Assembly (NCBI GenBank): GCA_023393115.1 | Contig: JAEWMS010000063.1 | Span: 1 to 64,000 of the forward strand | DNA length: 64,000 nucleotides | Source of the DNA: Bacillota bacterium | GTDB taxonomy: Bacteria; Bacillota; Clostridia; Acetivibrionales; DSM-1351 | Direction of reading: 5' to 3' | The notes under the pieces: generated by a model | Seen by the model: the letters and a program-made list of their open reading frames with translations, nothing else | The model's database searches: none | Told to the model about the DNA's origin: nothing | Shown here: piece after piece, positions 25,859 through 34,203 of the stretch | Layout: every line of letters begins with the position of its first letter | How positions within the stretch are numbered: the stretch's first letter is position 1 | Position numbers and translations under genes: made by a program

Positions 25859-27184
25859 ATGAAATATGCAAATATTTGCTTTGATAATTGTTTTGTAAAT
25901 GATTCTGACGAAGTATTATGTAATATCGGGGATTATTTACAATTCATAACAATACAAAGATTGTATGATAAATTAGGTATTGGGGGAGAGAGGATTGTAA
26001 ATTTAAATATTGCGGAACTCACGTCTTATGAAGGAGAATGTCTAATTCTTCCATTGAATTATTCAATTTTTAATAAAAATTTTTTATTGAATGGACGATT
26101 CGCTATTTCAAAAAAAATAATACCAATATTTTTAGCATGCACGTTGCATACTATTGGAATGGATGGAGAACAATTATTAAAAGATGAATATAATTTAAAT
26201 TATTTGAAATCCTTTGAACCTATTGGATGTAGAGATGAATATACTTTAAAAAAATTAAGAGATTTTGGGATATTATCATATCTTACAGGGTGTTTAACGA
26301 TTACTCAGCCAAAGCGTAATTTACGCAATATAAAACCCAATAAGGTTTTCTTTATCGATACACCGTATTTGCTTAAAGATTATATTCCATCTAATCTATT
26401 TGAAAATTGTGAGTTTACGACACAACAATATTATCTATCATATTCATCTTGGTTTAAAAATACAAATAGAATTTTTAGTTTTGTTGAAGAGTATTATCAA
26501 AAAATAGCTAACGAAGCATGTCTTGTTGTCACTTCACGCTTGCATGCAGCTACCCCGTGCATAGCCATGGGTATTCCTGTGATTCTCGCAAAAGATTACA
26601 TTGATTATAGATTTGCATGGTTGGATAAATTCATAAAACTATATTCATTAAATGAATATCACCTTATTGATTGGAACCCAAAAACAATAGACATTGAAAA
26701 TCATAAAACTAATTTACTTAATTCTGCAGTCGAAAGAATTCAAGAGGTATACACTAAATATAGTAGTATTTGTGATATAAGTGATTTTTATGAAAATAGG
26801 TCTCGAGTAAGATATTATGACTTCTTTGAAATAACACATATGAATTTTGATATACTAGATAAATTTATTGACCAACATTGGAATAGAAACGATGAAGTTG
26901 AATTTGCCATTTGGGGAATAACAAGCGCTACAAATAAAATTTTACAACATATTTTTGAAAAATACCCGAATGCAAAACTGGTAAAGGTTATAGATAGTTT
27001 TAGGGATATTGTGTATGACGGAATTCCGTCAATTAAGCCATGTGAATTAACACCTAATGACGACTTTTATACAATTGTAACTAGTGTTGGAGCTTCTAAT
27101 GTAGCTAAAGAGCTTTTCGATAGAATAGGAAAGAAGGAAAGCACGTATTGTCTTATGGGATCTGTTTTTTTGAATAAGTCATAG
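25859..27184 (+). CDS. Polysaccharide pyruvyltransferase-like protein with C-terminal Rossmann module
   Basis: Residues 1-280 resemble the CsaB/polysaccharide pyruvyltransferase family, shown by NIGDYLQFITIQRLYD near the start and by the signature VVTSRLHAATPCIAMGIPVI. These enzymes transfer pyruvate from phosphoenolpyruvate onto sugars of surface polymers. The C terminus (about 350-441) holds a small nucleotide-binding-like domain (FAIWGITSATNKILQHIF) that matches the module in other island proteins. ATG 25859 follows GGGGG; the frame extends upstream to 25811 without an SD. Confidence 0.78.
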   Translation: MKYANICFDNCFVNDSDEVLCNIGDYLQFITIQRLYDKLGIGGERIVNLNIAELTSYEGECLILPLNYSIFNKNFLLNGRFAISKKIIPIFLACTLHTIGMDGEQLLKDEYNLNYLKSFEPIGCRDEYTLKKLRDFGILSYLTGCLTITQPKRNLRNIKPNKVFFIDTPYLLKDYIPSNLFENCEFTTQQYYLSYSSWFKNTNRIFSFVEEYYQKIANEACLVVTSRLHAATPCIAMGIPVILAKDYIDYRFAWLDKFIKLYSLNEYHLIDWNPKTIDIENHKTNLLNSAVERIQEVYTKYSSICDISDFYENRSRVRYYDFFEITHMNFDILDKFIDQHWNRNDEVEFAIWGITSATNKILQHIFEKYPNAKLVKVIDSFRDIVYDGIPSIKPCELTPNDDFYTIVTSVGASNVAKELFDRIGKKESTYCLMGSVFLNKS

Positions 27185-27195
27185 AGAGGGCTAAA

Positions 27196-28572
27196 ATGGT
27201 TAAAATTTCGATAATTACAAGAGCATATAATGTAGAGAACTATATAGAACAATGTATTCTGAGTGTTATTAATCAAACGCTATCCGATTTTGAATATTTT
27301 GTAGTAGATAATGGATCAACTGACAACACTGGCAAATTAATTGAAAAAATCGCTTCTTCTGATAAAAGAATTAAATATGTTAAACTAGAAAGGAATTATA
27401 ATTTTTCTTCTATGGAATTACTAGTTAGAGAAGGAAGCGGAGAGTTCTTTGCAATGTTGGACAGCGATGATTGGCTGGAGCCGAATTTCTTTGAAGAATT
27501 GTATAATAATACTAAAGCTCATAACCTTGATATCGGGCTAGGAGGTTCAAAATTTCATATTGTACAAAATGGAAAAGTAGCGTATAGAAAAAGTGAGTTT
27601 TGTGGAATTATACCGAAAAACGAATTTAGTAATGCTTTTAGATATATACATCAGTTCTTCCGTCCAATATGGGGAAAGATTTTTGCTTCATCAATTGTAA
27701 AAGAAGCGTGGGATCATATTCAAAAGAAAAGGCCTAGTTTTTTATCTTATGGAGGCGATACATATACTTGCTTCGAACTACTGAATTACGCTAACGGCAT
27801 ATTTCTATCAGATAAAGTTTTACATAACTATAGAATTCACCCTGAATCAGGATCATACAAATATAGCTCAGAGCGTTTTAAATCAGATATATATCTTTTT
27901 TTCCATGAAGAGAGTTTTCTAAAACAATTTGGTCCTATAAGTGAAGTTAATAGAAAATTTTTATTTCTTGTGTATTTTAGTGCTATAAAAGATACTATAA
28001 GGGTTCTATATACAACGAATATAAGTATATCAGAAAAGGCTATTGAACTAAATGAGATATTTAATCATGAGCTTACTAATAAATTGCTTAGTAATTATAG
28101 AAGTGTTGATACGCAAAATTTTATTATAAATATTTTTAATCTAGCTCTTAAAATCGATGAAGAATTCGCTGAAGAAAAAAACAAACTTTTACTTACTATC
28201 ATAGGCATAGAACCAATTTTATCTCAAACTATTTCAAATCCGAGTTTCATAAAAAAATATAAGGAGTTAGTGATTTTAGTATTTAATCATAATTATAATA
28301 AATCTCTTGAGTTAATCATTCATGATTTATCAGAAGAAGTTAACGGAGAGGAATTATTCATAGATAGCTTATTAAATTTAGCTATAAAACTCGCTGCTTT
28401 AGAAAACAAACCAGATACTTTTATTTGGTTACATGAGCTTTTATTTAATTATTTATTTGAAAGAAATAGATTAGATGAAGCTTTATTGATACTTCATGAT
28501 TTAGAAGAGATGTTACCAGATAATTCTGAGATTAGGAAATTTAAAGAGTATATAAACAAATATATTAACTAA
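27196..28572 (+). CDS. GT2 glycosyltransferase with long helical C terminus
   Basis: A 458-residue family 2 glycosyltransferase. The catalytic part (1-240) has SIITRAYNVENYIEQCILSV, VVDNGSTDNTGK and the LDSDDWLEP metal motif. The C-terminal 200 residues are predicted helical and may bind the protein acceptor or partners. It follows the pyruvyltransferase-like gene by 11 bases and is the last gene of the island before flaG. Confidence 0.87.
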   Translation: MVKISIITRAYNVENYIEQCILSVINQTLSDFEYFVVDNGSTDNTGKLIEKIASSDKRIKYVKLERNYNFSSMELLVREGSGEFFAMLDSDDWLEPNFFEELYNNTKAHNLDIGLGGSKFHIVQNGKVAYRKSEFCGIIPKNEFSNAFRYIHQFFRPIWGKIFASSIVKEAWDHIQKKRPSFLSYGGDTYTCFELLNYANGIFLSDKVLHNYRIHPESGSYKYSSERFKSDIYLFFHEESFLKQFGPISEVNRKFLFLVYFSAIKDTIRVLYTTNISISEKAIELNEIFNHELTNKLLSNYRSVDTQNFIINIFNLALKIDEEFAEEKNKLLLTIIGIEPILSQTISNPSFIKKYKELVILVFNHNYNKSLELIIHDLSEEVNGEELFIDSLLNLAIKLAALENKPDTFIWLHELLFNYLFERNRLDEALLILHDLEEMLPDNSEIRKFKEYINKYIN

Positions 28573-28622
28573 ATTTTGTTTATGATACAACTTTAAGTAT
28601 GATAAATTTTGAGTTAATTCTC

Positions 28623-28650
28623 AAACAAGCATAGTAGTTTGCTTGTTTAA
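28623..28650 (+). terminator. Probable terminator at the end of the glycan island
   Basis: AAACAAGC (28623-28630) pairs perfectly with GCTTGTTT (28641-28648) around a 10-base loop. Only three T end the stem, so termination strength is uncertain. Confidence 0.5.
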
Positions 28651-28696
28651 TTCTACGAGATGTAGATGAGATGAAGATAGTATATTCAAAAACCCC

Positions 28697-28724
28697 TAAA
28701 CACTTTCCATCAACTCACCGATAC
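28697..28724 (+). promoter_or_regulatory. Candidate sigma-D type promoter of flaG-fliD-fliS
   Basis: TAAA at 28697-28700 and ACCGATAC at 28717-28724 match the sigma-D boxes, but the spacer is 16 rather than 15 bases. It lies 31 bases before flaG. It fits the expectation that the filament-cap genes are late genes. Confidence 0.6.
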
Positions 28725-28754
28725 AAATAATAGAAAAGTTTTGGAGGTGTCGTC

Positions 28755-29150
28755 ATGAAGATTGATAGCAGCGATTCACTTCGCTCAAATGTTAGCCTAA
28801 ATAACAACATTAATAATTCATCCGTTGCAGAAAAGAAATCTAATGCAATAGATGCAAATAGTGAATGGTCAAGTATTAAACCCATTTCACAGTTAAACGA
28901 ATATGATAAGGATAATATGCCTGTTTCAGAAAGGGTTGTTATTGAGGCAATTCAAAAGGCTAATAAGGCAATCTCAGGCGGTAACAGAAGATTCGAATTC
29001 TCCATTCATGAACAGACAAATGAAATAGTTGTTAAAGTATATAATTCAGAAACTGACGAGCTAATACGGGAAATACCGAATGAGAAGATATTAGATATGG
29101 TAGCAAAGATCTGTGAGATGGCAGGTTTATTTGTTGACGAAAGAAGGTAA
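28755..29150 (+). CDS. flaG: FlaG family flagellar protein
   Basis: A 131-residue protein with a polar, variable N-terminal half and the FlaG core at the C terminus: FEFSIHEQTNEIVVKVYN, then EIPNEKILDMVAKICEMAGL. FlaG influences filament length in some bacteria. It starts with a GGAGGTG SD and lies 5 bases before fliD, its common partner. Confidence 0.92.
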   Translation: MKIDSSDSLRSNVSLNNNINNSSVAEKKSNAIDANSEWSSIKPISQLNEYDKDNMPVSERVVIEAIQKANKAISGGNRRFEFSIHEQTNEIVVKVYNSETDELIREIPNEKILDMVAKICEMAGLFVDERR

Positions 29151-29155
29151 TATAT

Positions 29156-31741
29156 ATGGGAATAACGGGAATATCAAGCTATACTTTCAATACTAATAAA
29201 AGAATAACGGGGCTTGCTTCAAATATGGATACAGATACATTGATTAAGCAGGCAATGCAGGCTGAAACTGCAAAGTACACAAAAATATTACAGAATAGAC
29301 AGGTAAGTGAGTGGAAAGTTGAGTCATACCGTGAAGTGACCTCAACACTCCAAGATTTTTATAAGGAATATTTTGATATCTCAGCAACCAAAAAGCTAAA
29401 ATCTGCTGATTCTTTTGCAAGTCACTCAGCATCGTATGCAGCATCCAATTCAACTGACTATGTGAGTGTTACACCAGGTGCAAGTGCAAAGGCAGGGACA
29501 TACTCAATAACATCCATGAAAGCAGCAACAACGGCAAGCACCTCAATTTTGACAAAACCTTTAGTGATGGCTGAGGTTCTAAATTCAGATGTTCAAAATA
29601 TTAAATCGGGTAACAATAACAATCAGTTTTCCTTTACTTTGAATGGAGTTACTAAGACTTTTACTCTAAATGATGCTGGAACATATGCTACCGTTGAACA
29701 ATTTCAAGCAGAATTGCAGAGTAAAATAAATAATGCCTTTGGTGATGGAAAGATAACAGTTGGATTTACTTCGAATGCCAGTAACAATGGAGGAAGTTTA
29801 AGCTTTAAGGCTGCATCAAGCTCAGATATATTTAAGATTGATACCTCTTCTAGTGCTAGCTCTTTACTTGGAGTAAGTCTAGCAAAGTCAACAAACCAAG
29901 TATCACTACAAAAACCTGTTGAGGGAATAGAGGTCTTGGATAGCGATGTTGATACAAAGATTAAGTCTGAATATAATACTTTTATTTTTACATTTAATAA
30001 TGTTACAAAAGAATTTACACTGAAGGATAACATTACTACTGTTCAGGGATTTCAGGCAGAATTGCAGAGTAAACTTGATGAGGCATTTGGTTCAGGTAAG
30101 ATAACAGTCGGATTTACTGCTAATGCTACCAACGACGGAGGAAAGTTAAGCTTTTCCACATCAAGAAATACAGACTCCTTTAGTATAGGTACAGACTTTA
30201 ACGATGGAGCAGAGGATTTGTTTAGTAAGGAACCTACTAATGATAATCCATTAACGGTAGGCAAAGGTAATAATAAGTTCCAGCTTATAATAGACGGAGT
30301 TCCTAAAACAGTAACTGTCGCCTCAGGTAAATATACCAGTGCTAGTGCTTTGGCAGCAGCTATTCAGACTGCAGCAAATTCGAGTGAGGTGACTTTCTCT
30401 GGTGAAACTGGAAAAGTAACATTTTCAGTTTCAGCTGGACATACAGCATCCGTTTCCGCAACAGAAATCGATGCGAACAGTGCACTTGGGATACAAACTT
30501 CGAACATGTCGAATAAGCTTGATTTAACTAAAAAGGTTGATGAGATTAAAGCAGGTTTCGCAACTCCATTGACTCTTAGTGGTGCCGGTAATGATATCGA
30601 GTTTACAATAAATGGGAAATACTTCCGTTTTAATTCAAAAAATGTATCACTTAACGATATTATGAAGACTGTAAATGCCGACACTACTATAAATGCTACA
30701 ATAAAATATGACATTACAACCAATAGCTTTAAAGTTGAGTCAAAGAATACTGGTGATGCAGCGAAGGTTACAGTTGAAGATAAAACTGGAAATCTCATGT
30801 CGGTTTTGGGAGTGGTAGGTACTGACAATGGCACGGATGCCAGCGTGACAGTGGATGGCACTACAATAGTAAGACCTTCAAATTCTTTTACTTATGATGG
30901 ACTAACCTTTAATATTAAGAATGACTTTGAATCTGGAGCAGGTGTTGATCCTATCAAGGTTACAGTATCCAGTGATGCCAACAAGGCTTTTGATTTCGTT
31001 AAATCTTTTGTAGATAAGTATAATGAGGTAATAAAGAAGCTGAATGACAAATTATCCGAGAAAAGATATAAGGATTATCTGCCTTTGACTGATGAACAGG
31101 AATCAGCAATGAGTGAGGAGCAAATAAAAAAGTGGAATGAAAAGGCAAAGGCTGGTTTATTGAGAAATGACAGTATAATTTCAAATATTCTGTCACAGTT
31201 TAGATCTGCAATATATGCTGCTGTTGAAGGAGCAGGTATAAAGCTGACCTCTATAGGTATAACAACATCTTCAAATTATGAAGACAAGGGAAAGCTTGTT
31301 ATTGATGAAACTAAACTAAAAGATGCACTAGCTACAAAACCTGAGGAAATAGCTCGTTTATTTACCAGCAGTTCTAGTATAACCTACTATCAGGCCATAA
31401 ACAGTTCAAATGGCTCAAAACTTAGAAGTCAAAGATATGCGGAGTCCGGTATTGCAAATAGATTTTCAGATATTATTCAGGACGCAATCAGAACAAGTAC
31501 AGATATCGGGGGTTATAAAGGTTCATTACTTGAAAAGGCAGGTATCGTGGGAGACCGTTCTGAAACTAAGAGTGTTTTGGCTAAAGAAATTCTTAGGTAT
31601 GATGATGAGGCTTATGAAATGAATAAAAAGCTTATTGCAAAAGAAAACGCTTTGTATGAGAAATATGCTGCTATGGAATCCGCTCTGAATAAATTAAATA
31701 GTCAGCAAAGCTGGATCGCTCAACAATTCGGTGGTCAATAA
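29156..31741 (+). CDS. fliD: Flagellar filament cap protein FliD, expanded
   Basis: FliD (HAP2) caps the filament and assists flagellin folding. The N terminus (GITGISSYTFNTNKRITGLAS, then MDTDTLIKQAMQAE) and the C terminus with its helical NKKLIAKENALYEKYAAME segment are typical. Its 861 residues are well above the common 450-700. The extra length is internal: two related segments (about residues 141-235 and 260-350) share an FQAELQSK...GKITVGFT block, and further flagellin-IN-like repeats follow. These probably enlarge the exposed domain of the cap. Confidence 0.93.
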   Translation: MGITGISSYTFNTNKRITGLASNMDTDTLIKQAMQAETAKYTKILQNRQVSEWKVESYREVTSTLQDFYKEYFDISATKKLKSADSFASHSASYAASNSTDYVSVTPGASAKAGTYSITSMKAATTASTSILTKPLVMAEVLNSDVQNIKSGNNNNQFSFTLNGVTKTFTLNDAGTYATVEQFQAELQSKINNAFGDGKITVGFTSNASNNGGSLSFKAASSSDIFKIDTSSSASSLLGVSLAKSTNQVSLQKPVEGIEVLDSDVDTKIKSEYNTFIFTFNNVTKEFTLKDNITTVQGFQAELQSKLDEAFGSGKITVGFTANATNDGGKLSFSTSRNTDSFSIGTDFNDGAEDLFSKEPTNDNPLTVGKGNNKFQLIIDGVPKTVTVASGKYTSASALAAAIQTAANSSEVTFSGETGKVTFSVSAGHTASVSATEIDANSALGIQTSNMSNKLDLTKKVDEIKAGFATPLTLSGAGNDIEFTINGKYFRFNSKNVSLNDIMKTVNADTTINATIKYDITTNSFKVESKNTGDAAKVTVEDKTGNLMSVLGVVGTDNGTDASVTVDGTTIVRPSNSFTYDGLTFNIKNDFESGAGVDPIKVTVSSDANKAFDFVKSFVDKYNEVIKKLNDKLSEKRYKDYLPLTDEQESAMSEEQIKKWNEKAKAGLLRNDSIISNILSQFRSAIYAAVEGAGIKLTSIGITTSSNYEDKGKLVIDETKLKDALATKPEEIARLFTSSSSITYYQAINSSNGSKLRSQRYAESGIANRFSDIIQDAIRTSTDIGGYKGSLLEKAGIVGDRSETKSVLAKEILRYDDEAYEMNKKLIAKENALYEKYAAMESALNKLNSQQSWIAQQFGGQ

Positions 31742-31792
31742 ATAAGATATTATTTATCAGAAAATAGATATTATGTAGGAGGCTGCTAGCTA

Positions 31793-32197
31793 ATGTTAAC
31801 AAGTAATGGATATAACCAGTACAAATCCAATTCAATAAATACAGCAACTCCAGAAGAGCTTACCCTGATGCTGTATAATGGGTTGGTTAAGTTTTTGATG
31901 CAGGCGCAATCTGCCATTGAGGCAAAAAACATTGAAAAAGCAAATAACAGTATTATTAAGGCGCAGGCAATCATTGTTGAATTTATGACAACATTGGATA
32001 TGAATTTTGAGGTCTCTCAGAATCTTGAGCTATTATATGATTACATGTATAGACAACTTACACAAGCAAATCTAAAAAAAGATAATGTTATAGTAGAGGA
32101 AGTGCTCGGGATGGCAAAAGAGTTACGAGACACATGGTCACAAGCTATGAAACTTGCAAAGCACCCTGTACCAGTGCAAGAAGCTATTGCAAAGTAA
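31793..32197 (+). CDS. fliS: Flagellin export chaperone FliS
   Basis: FliS holds flagellin unfolded before export. The 134-residue helical protein shows the hallmark NTATPEELTLMLYNGLVKF near residues 18-36 and the later LYDYMYRQLTQANLKKD. A TAGGAGGC SD precedes ATG 31793. It follows fliD by 51 bases. Confidence 0.95.
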   Translation: MLTSNGYNQYKSNSINTATPEELTLMLYNGLVKFLMQAQSAIEAKNIEKANNSIIKAQAIIVEFMTTLDMNFEVSQNLELLYDYMYRQLTQANLKKDNVIVEEVLGMAKELRDTWSQAMKLAKHPVPVQEAIAK

Positions 32198-32215
32198 TTG
32201 GACTTTTTTCAACAT

Positions 32216-32250
32216 ACACCTCGCAGTCTATTCAGATGCGGGGTGTTTTG
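32216..32250 (+). terminator. Probable intrinsic terminator after fliS
   Basis: ACACCTCGCA (32216-32225) pairs with TGCGGGGTGT (32237-32246) with one T-G pair, followed by a short T run. The T run is brief, so read-through into the next gene is possible. Confidence 0.6.
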
Positions 32251-32415
32251 AACTCATCCGCTTTTCCGAAGTGGGTTGTTTCCATATCAACTTTATCCAA
32301 CTTTGTGAATAAAAATGAGAACAATATTAGCAAAATATAAGAAAAAACTGAGATAAAAGTAAAAGGTAAATTAATAAGGTGTAGCATATACACTGATGTA
32401 TTCATGGAGGATGCT

Positions 32416-32898
32416 ATGAACGCTGATCAATATATACAAAAGCTTTTTGAACTATCCGAAAAGAAGTTAGACGGCTTGCGAATGATACTAAAGCTTACAC
32501 AAGAACAAAGTAACATTATAACTGAAGAAAATACCGAAGAGCTTCAAAGAATAATAGACCAGAAGCAGCAGGAAATGGATGCTATTGACGAGTTGGACCA
32601 GGCTTTCGAGGTGTATTACTCAAGACTTAAATCTCTGCTTGGAATTCAGAGTCTTGAAGAAATCAGAATATCTGATCTTACAGGCTCGGCTGAGTTAAAA
32701 CAAATAATTACATCAATTTATGATATTACAAAGAAAATACAAAACCTCGAAGCCATAAACAATAGAATGGTTAGAGATATTCTTAACAGGCTTAGTGGTG
32801 AGATACGGCAGGTAAAGCAAAACCAAATGGTTAATAACGGCTATAATATTGGGAATAAGCTGCCACAACAGTCGTTTTATTTTGATAAGAAGAAATGA
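32416..32898 (+). CDS. FlgN/FliT-like flagellar chaperone
   Basis: A 160-residue, almost fully helical and strongly charged protein. It has heptads such as LRMILKLTQEQSNIITEEN and a C-terminal Gln/Asn-rich tail. Shape, size and location after fliD-fliS suggest a substrate chaperone of the FlgN/FliT type; the best-known partner of FliD is FliT. The frame opens at ATG 32404, but GGAGG at 32406-32410 is correctly spaced for ATG 32416. Sequence alone does not settle the substrate. Confidence 0.7.
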   Translation: MNADQYIQKLFELSEKKLDGLRMILKLTQEQSNIITEENTEELQRIIDQKQQEMDAIDELDQAFEVYYSRLKSLLGIQSLEEIRISDLTGSAELKQIITSIYDITKKIQNLEAINNRMVRDILNRLSGEIRQVKQNQMVNNGYNIGNKLPQQSFYFDKKK

Positions 32899-32913
32899 TA
32901 TTTAAACTTGACT

Positions 32914-32966
32914 AAAATAAATAAAATAGCGAGAGAACGGTTTTTCTTCGCTATTTTATTTATTTT
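32914..32966. terminator. Strong bidirectional terminator
   Basis: A perfect 19-bp stem (32914-32932 with 32948-32966) around a 15-base loop has A-rich left and T-rich right arms, so it can terminate transcripts from both directions. It lies between converging genes: the chaperone on the plus strand and the hydrolase-like gene on the minus strand. Confidence 0.9.
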
Positions 32967-33021
32967 GCTTATGTGGTGGGTATGATTATTCAATTGTTGC
33001 ACAAACACAAAAATATTTCAC

Positions 33022-33999
33022 CTATTTTTTACTGGTACTCTCGGCCTCCCTAATACACCCCTCTATAAACTTCACAACAGTATCCATATACTTGTCAGGT
33101 GCCGCTAAGAAGCTCTGACCGTATTCTGTAGCCCCGGAGTTCCAGTAATGGACGGGCACAGGGCTTTTTCTGGAATATAGTTCATAAAGCAGTTTTGTGT
33201 TTTCAGAGGCACTTAATTCCTTTTGAGCACCATCTATAAGTAATAAAGGTGTCGGCATTATAGCGGGTATCTGGGGAATGATATCCAATTCATCACTTAC
33301 TTTTGTAAGCTTCTTTACAATAAAGTCTATGGTAAATTTAAATGGATATTTTGGAAGCCAACTGTCATCTTTAGTTACGTAATCAATGTAATTGTCAACC
33401 TTTGCATAGGGGCTGTCAGCAACTACTCCAAGTATACTGTCCCGGTAGGGCGATTTGTTAATAGCAGAGAGACATGATGAAGCTCCCGTTGAAAAACCCA
33501 TCAGTATTATCTTTTCAGTTTCCTGCTGCTTCAGATATTTAATAGCAGTCAGTACATCAGTTGTTTCATTTTTCCCGAAAGTAGACATGGAACCGGCGGA
33601 GTTTCCTGAACCCCTCAAATCTATTGTTAATACGTTCAAGCCTTTATTATTTAGTGTTCGGATTAATTTAAAGGTTTCTTCATCAAATTCAAGTCTGTTT
33701 TTACCATGGCTGTGTACCATGAGCACCGTGGTCTTTGAGCCTATTGATGGAAAGAACCATCCATTAATCTTTTCTTTTGATTCACTACAGTAGAAGCTGA
33801 TATTTTTATAGTCTGGGGCTATATTTGAAGAAATTTGCTTTGTTGTCAACTTACCTGGGTGGGTTAGTTTCCAGGCTGAAACAAAGGAAATAACTCCTAT
33901 AGCCAGACAAACAAGTACAAGTATATATATAAGAGCGACAAACAGGTTTTTGGGTAAAACACTCTTACGCTCTGCATATGCAATGGGTTTAAGCTGCAT
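33022..33999 (-). CDS. Membrane-anchored alpha/beta-hydrolase-like protein, triad incomplete
   Basis: A 325-residue protein with an N-terminal transmembrane anchor (about 19-42) and an alpha/beta-hydrolase fold (about 65-315). Visible are the oxyanion region MVHSHGKNR, TIDLRGSGNSAG and the nucleophile elbow GFSTGA with Ser170. The late catalytic elements look altered. After strand 7 the usual Asp is replaced by KEL (259-262, Glu261 possible), and the catalytic His position reads SGATEYGQ (288-295) where relatives have GxxH. It may be inactive or use an unusual acid/base. A GGAGGA SD precedes the start. Confidence 0.85.
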   Translation of the reverse strand: MQLKPIAYAERKSVLPKNLFVALIYILVLVCLAIGVISFVSAWKLTHPGKLTTKQISSNIAPDYKNISFYCSESKEKINGWFFPSIGSKTTVLMVHSHGKNRLEFDEETFKLIRTLNNKGLNVLTIDLRGSGNSAGSMSTFGKNETTDVLTAIKYLKQQETEKIILMGFSTGASSCLSAINKSPYRDSILGVVADSPYAKVDNYIDYVTKDDSWLPKYPFKFTIDFIVKKLTKVSDELDIIPQIPAIMPTPLLLIDGAQKELSASENTKLLYELYSRKSPVPVHYWNSGATEYGQSFLAAPDKYMDTVVKFIEGCIREAESTSKK

Positions 34000-34048
34000 T
34001 GGTTAAATCCTCCGGATATTACTATTGACTAATCAATACTTAAGATTT

Positions 34049-34077
34049 ATTATATTTTTATTTATTGGGAATGTAAA
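34049..34077 (-). promoter_or_regulatory. Sigma-A promoter of the hydrolase-like gene
   Basis: On the minus strand, TTTACA (34077-34072), a 17-base spacer and a perfect TATAAT (34054-34049) lie about 50 bases before the start codon. Confidence 0.7.
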
Positions 34078-34203
34078 TACAATATAGAATGTTAAGATAT
34101 TCTTAAGGGTTACACCTCAATACCTCAGCCAATGATAGATAATATGGTAATATGTTCTTCTGGCTTACAAGCTTAGTAAAACAAGTATACAGGGAGATAT
34201 CAA

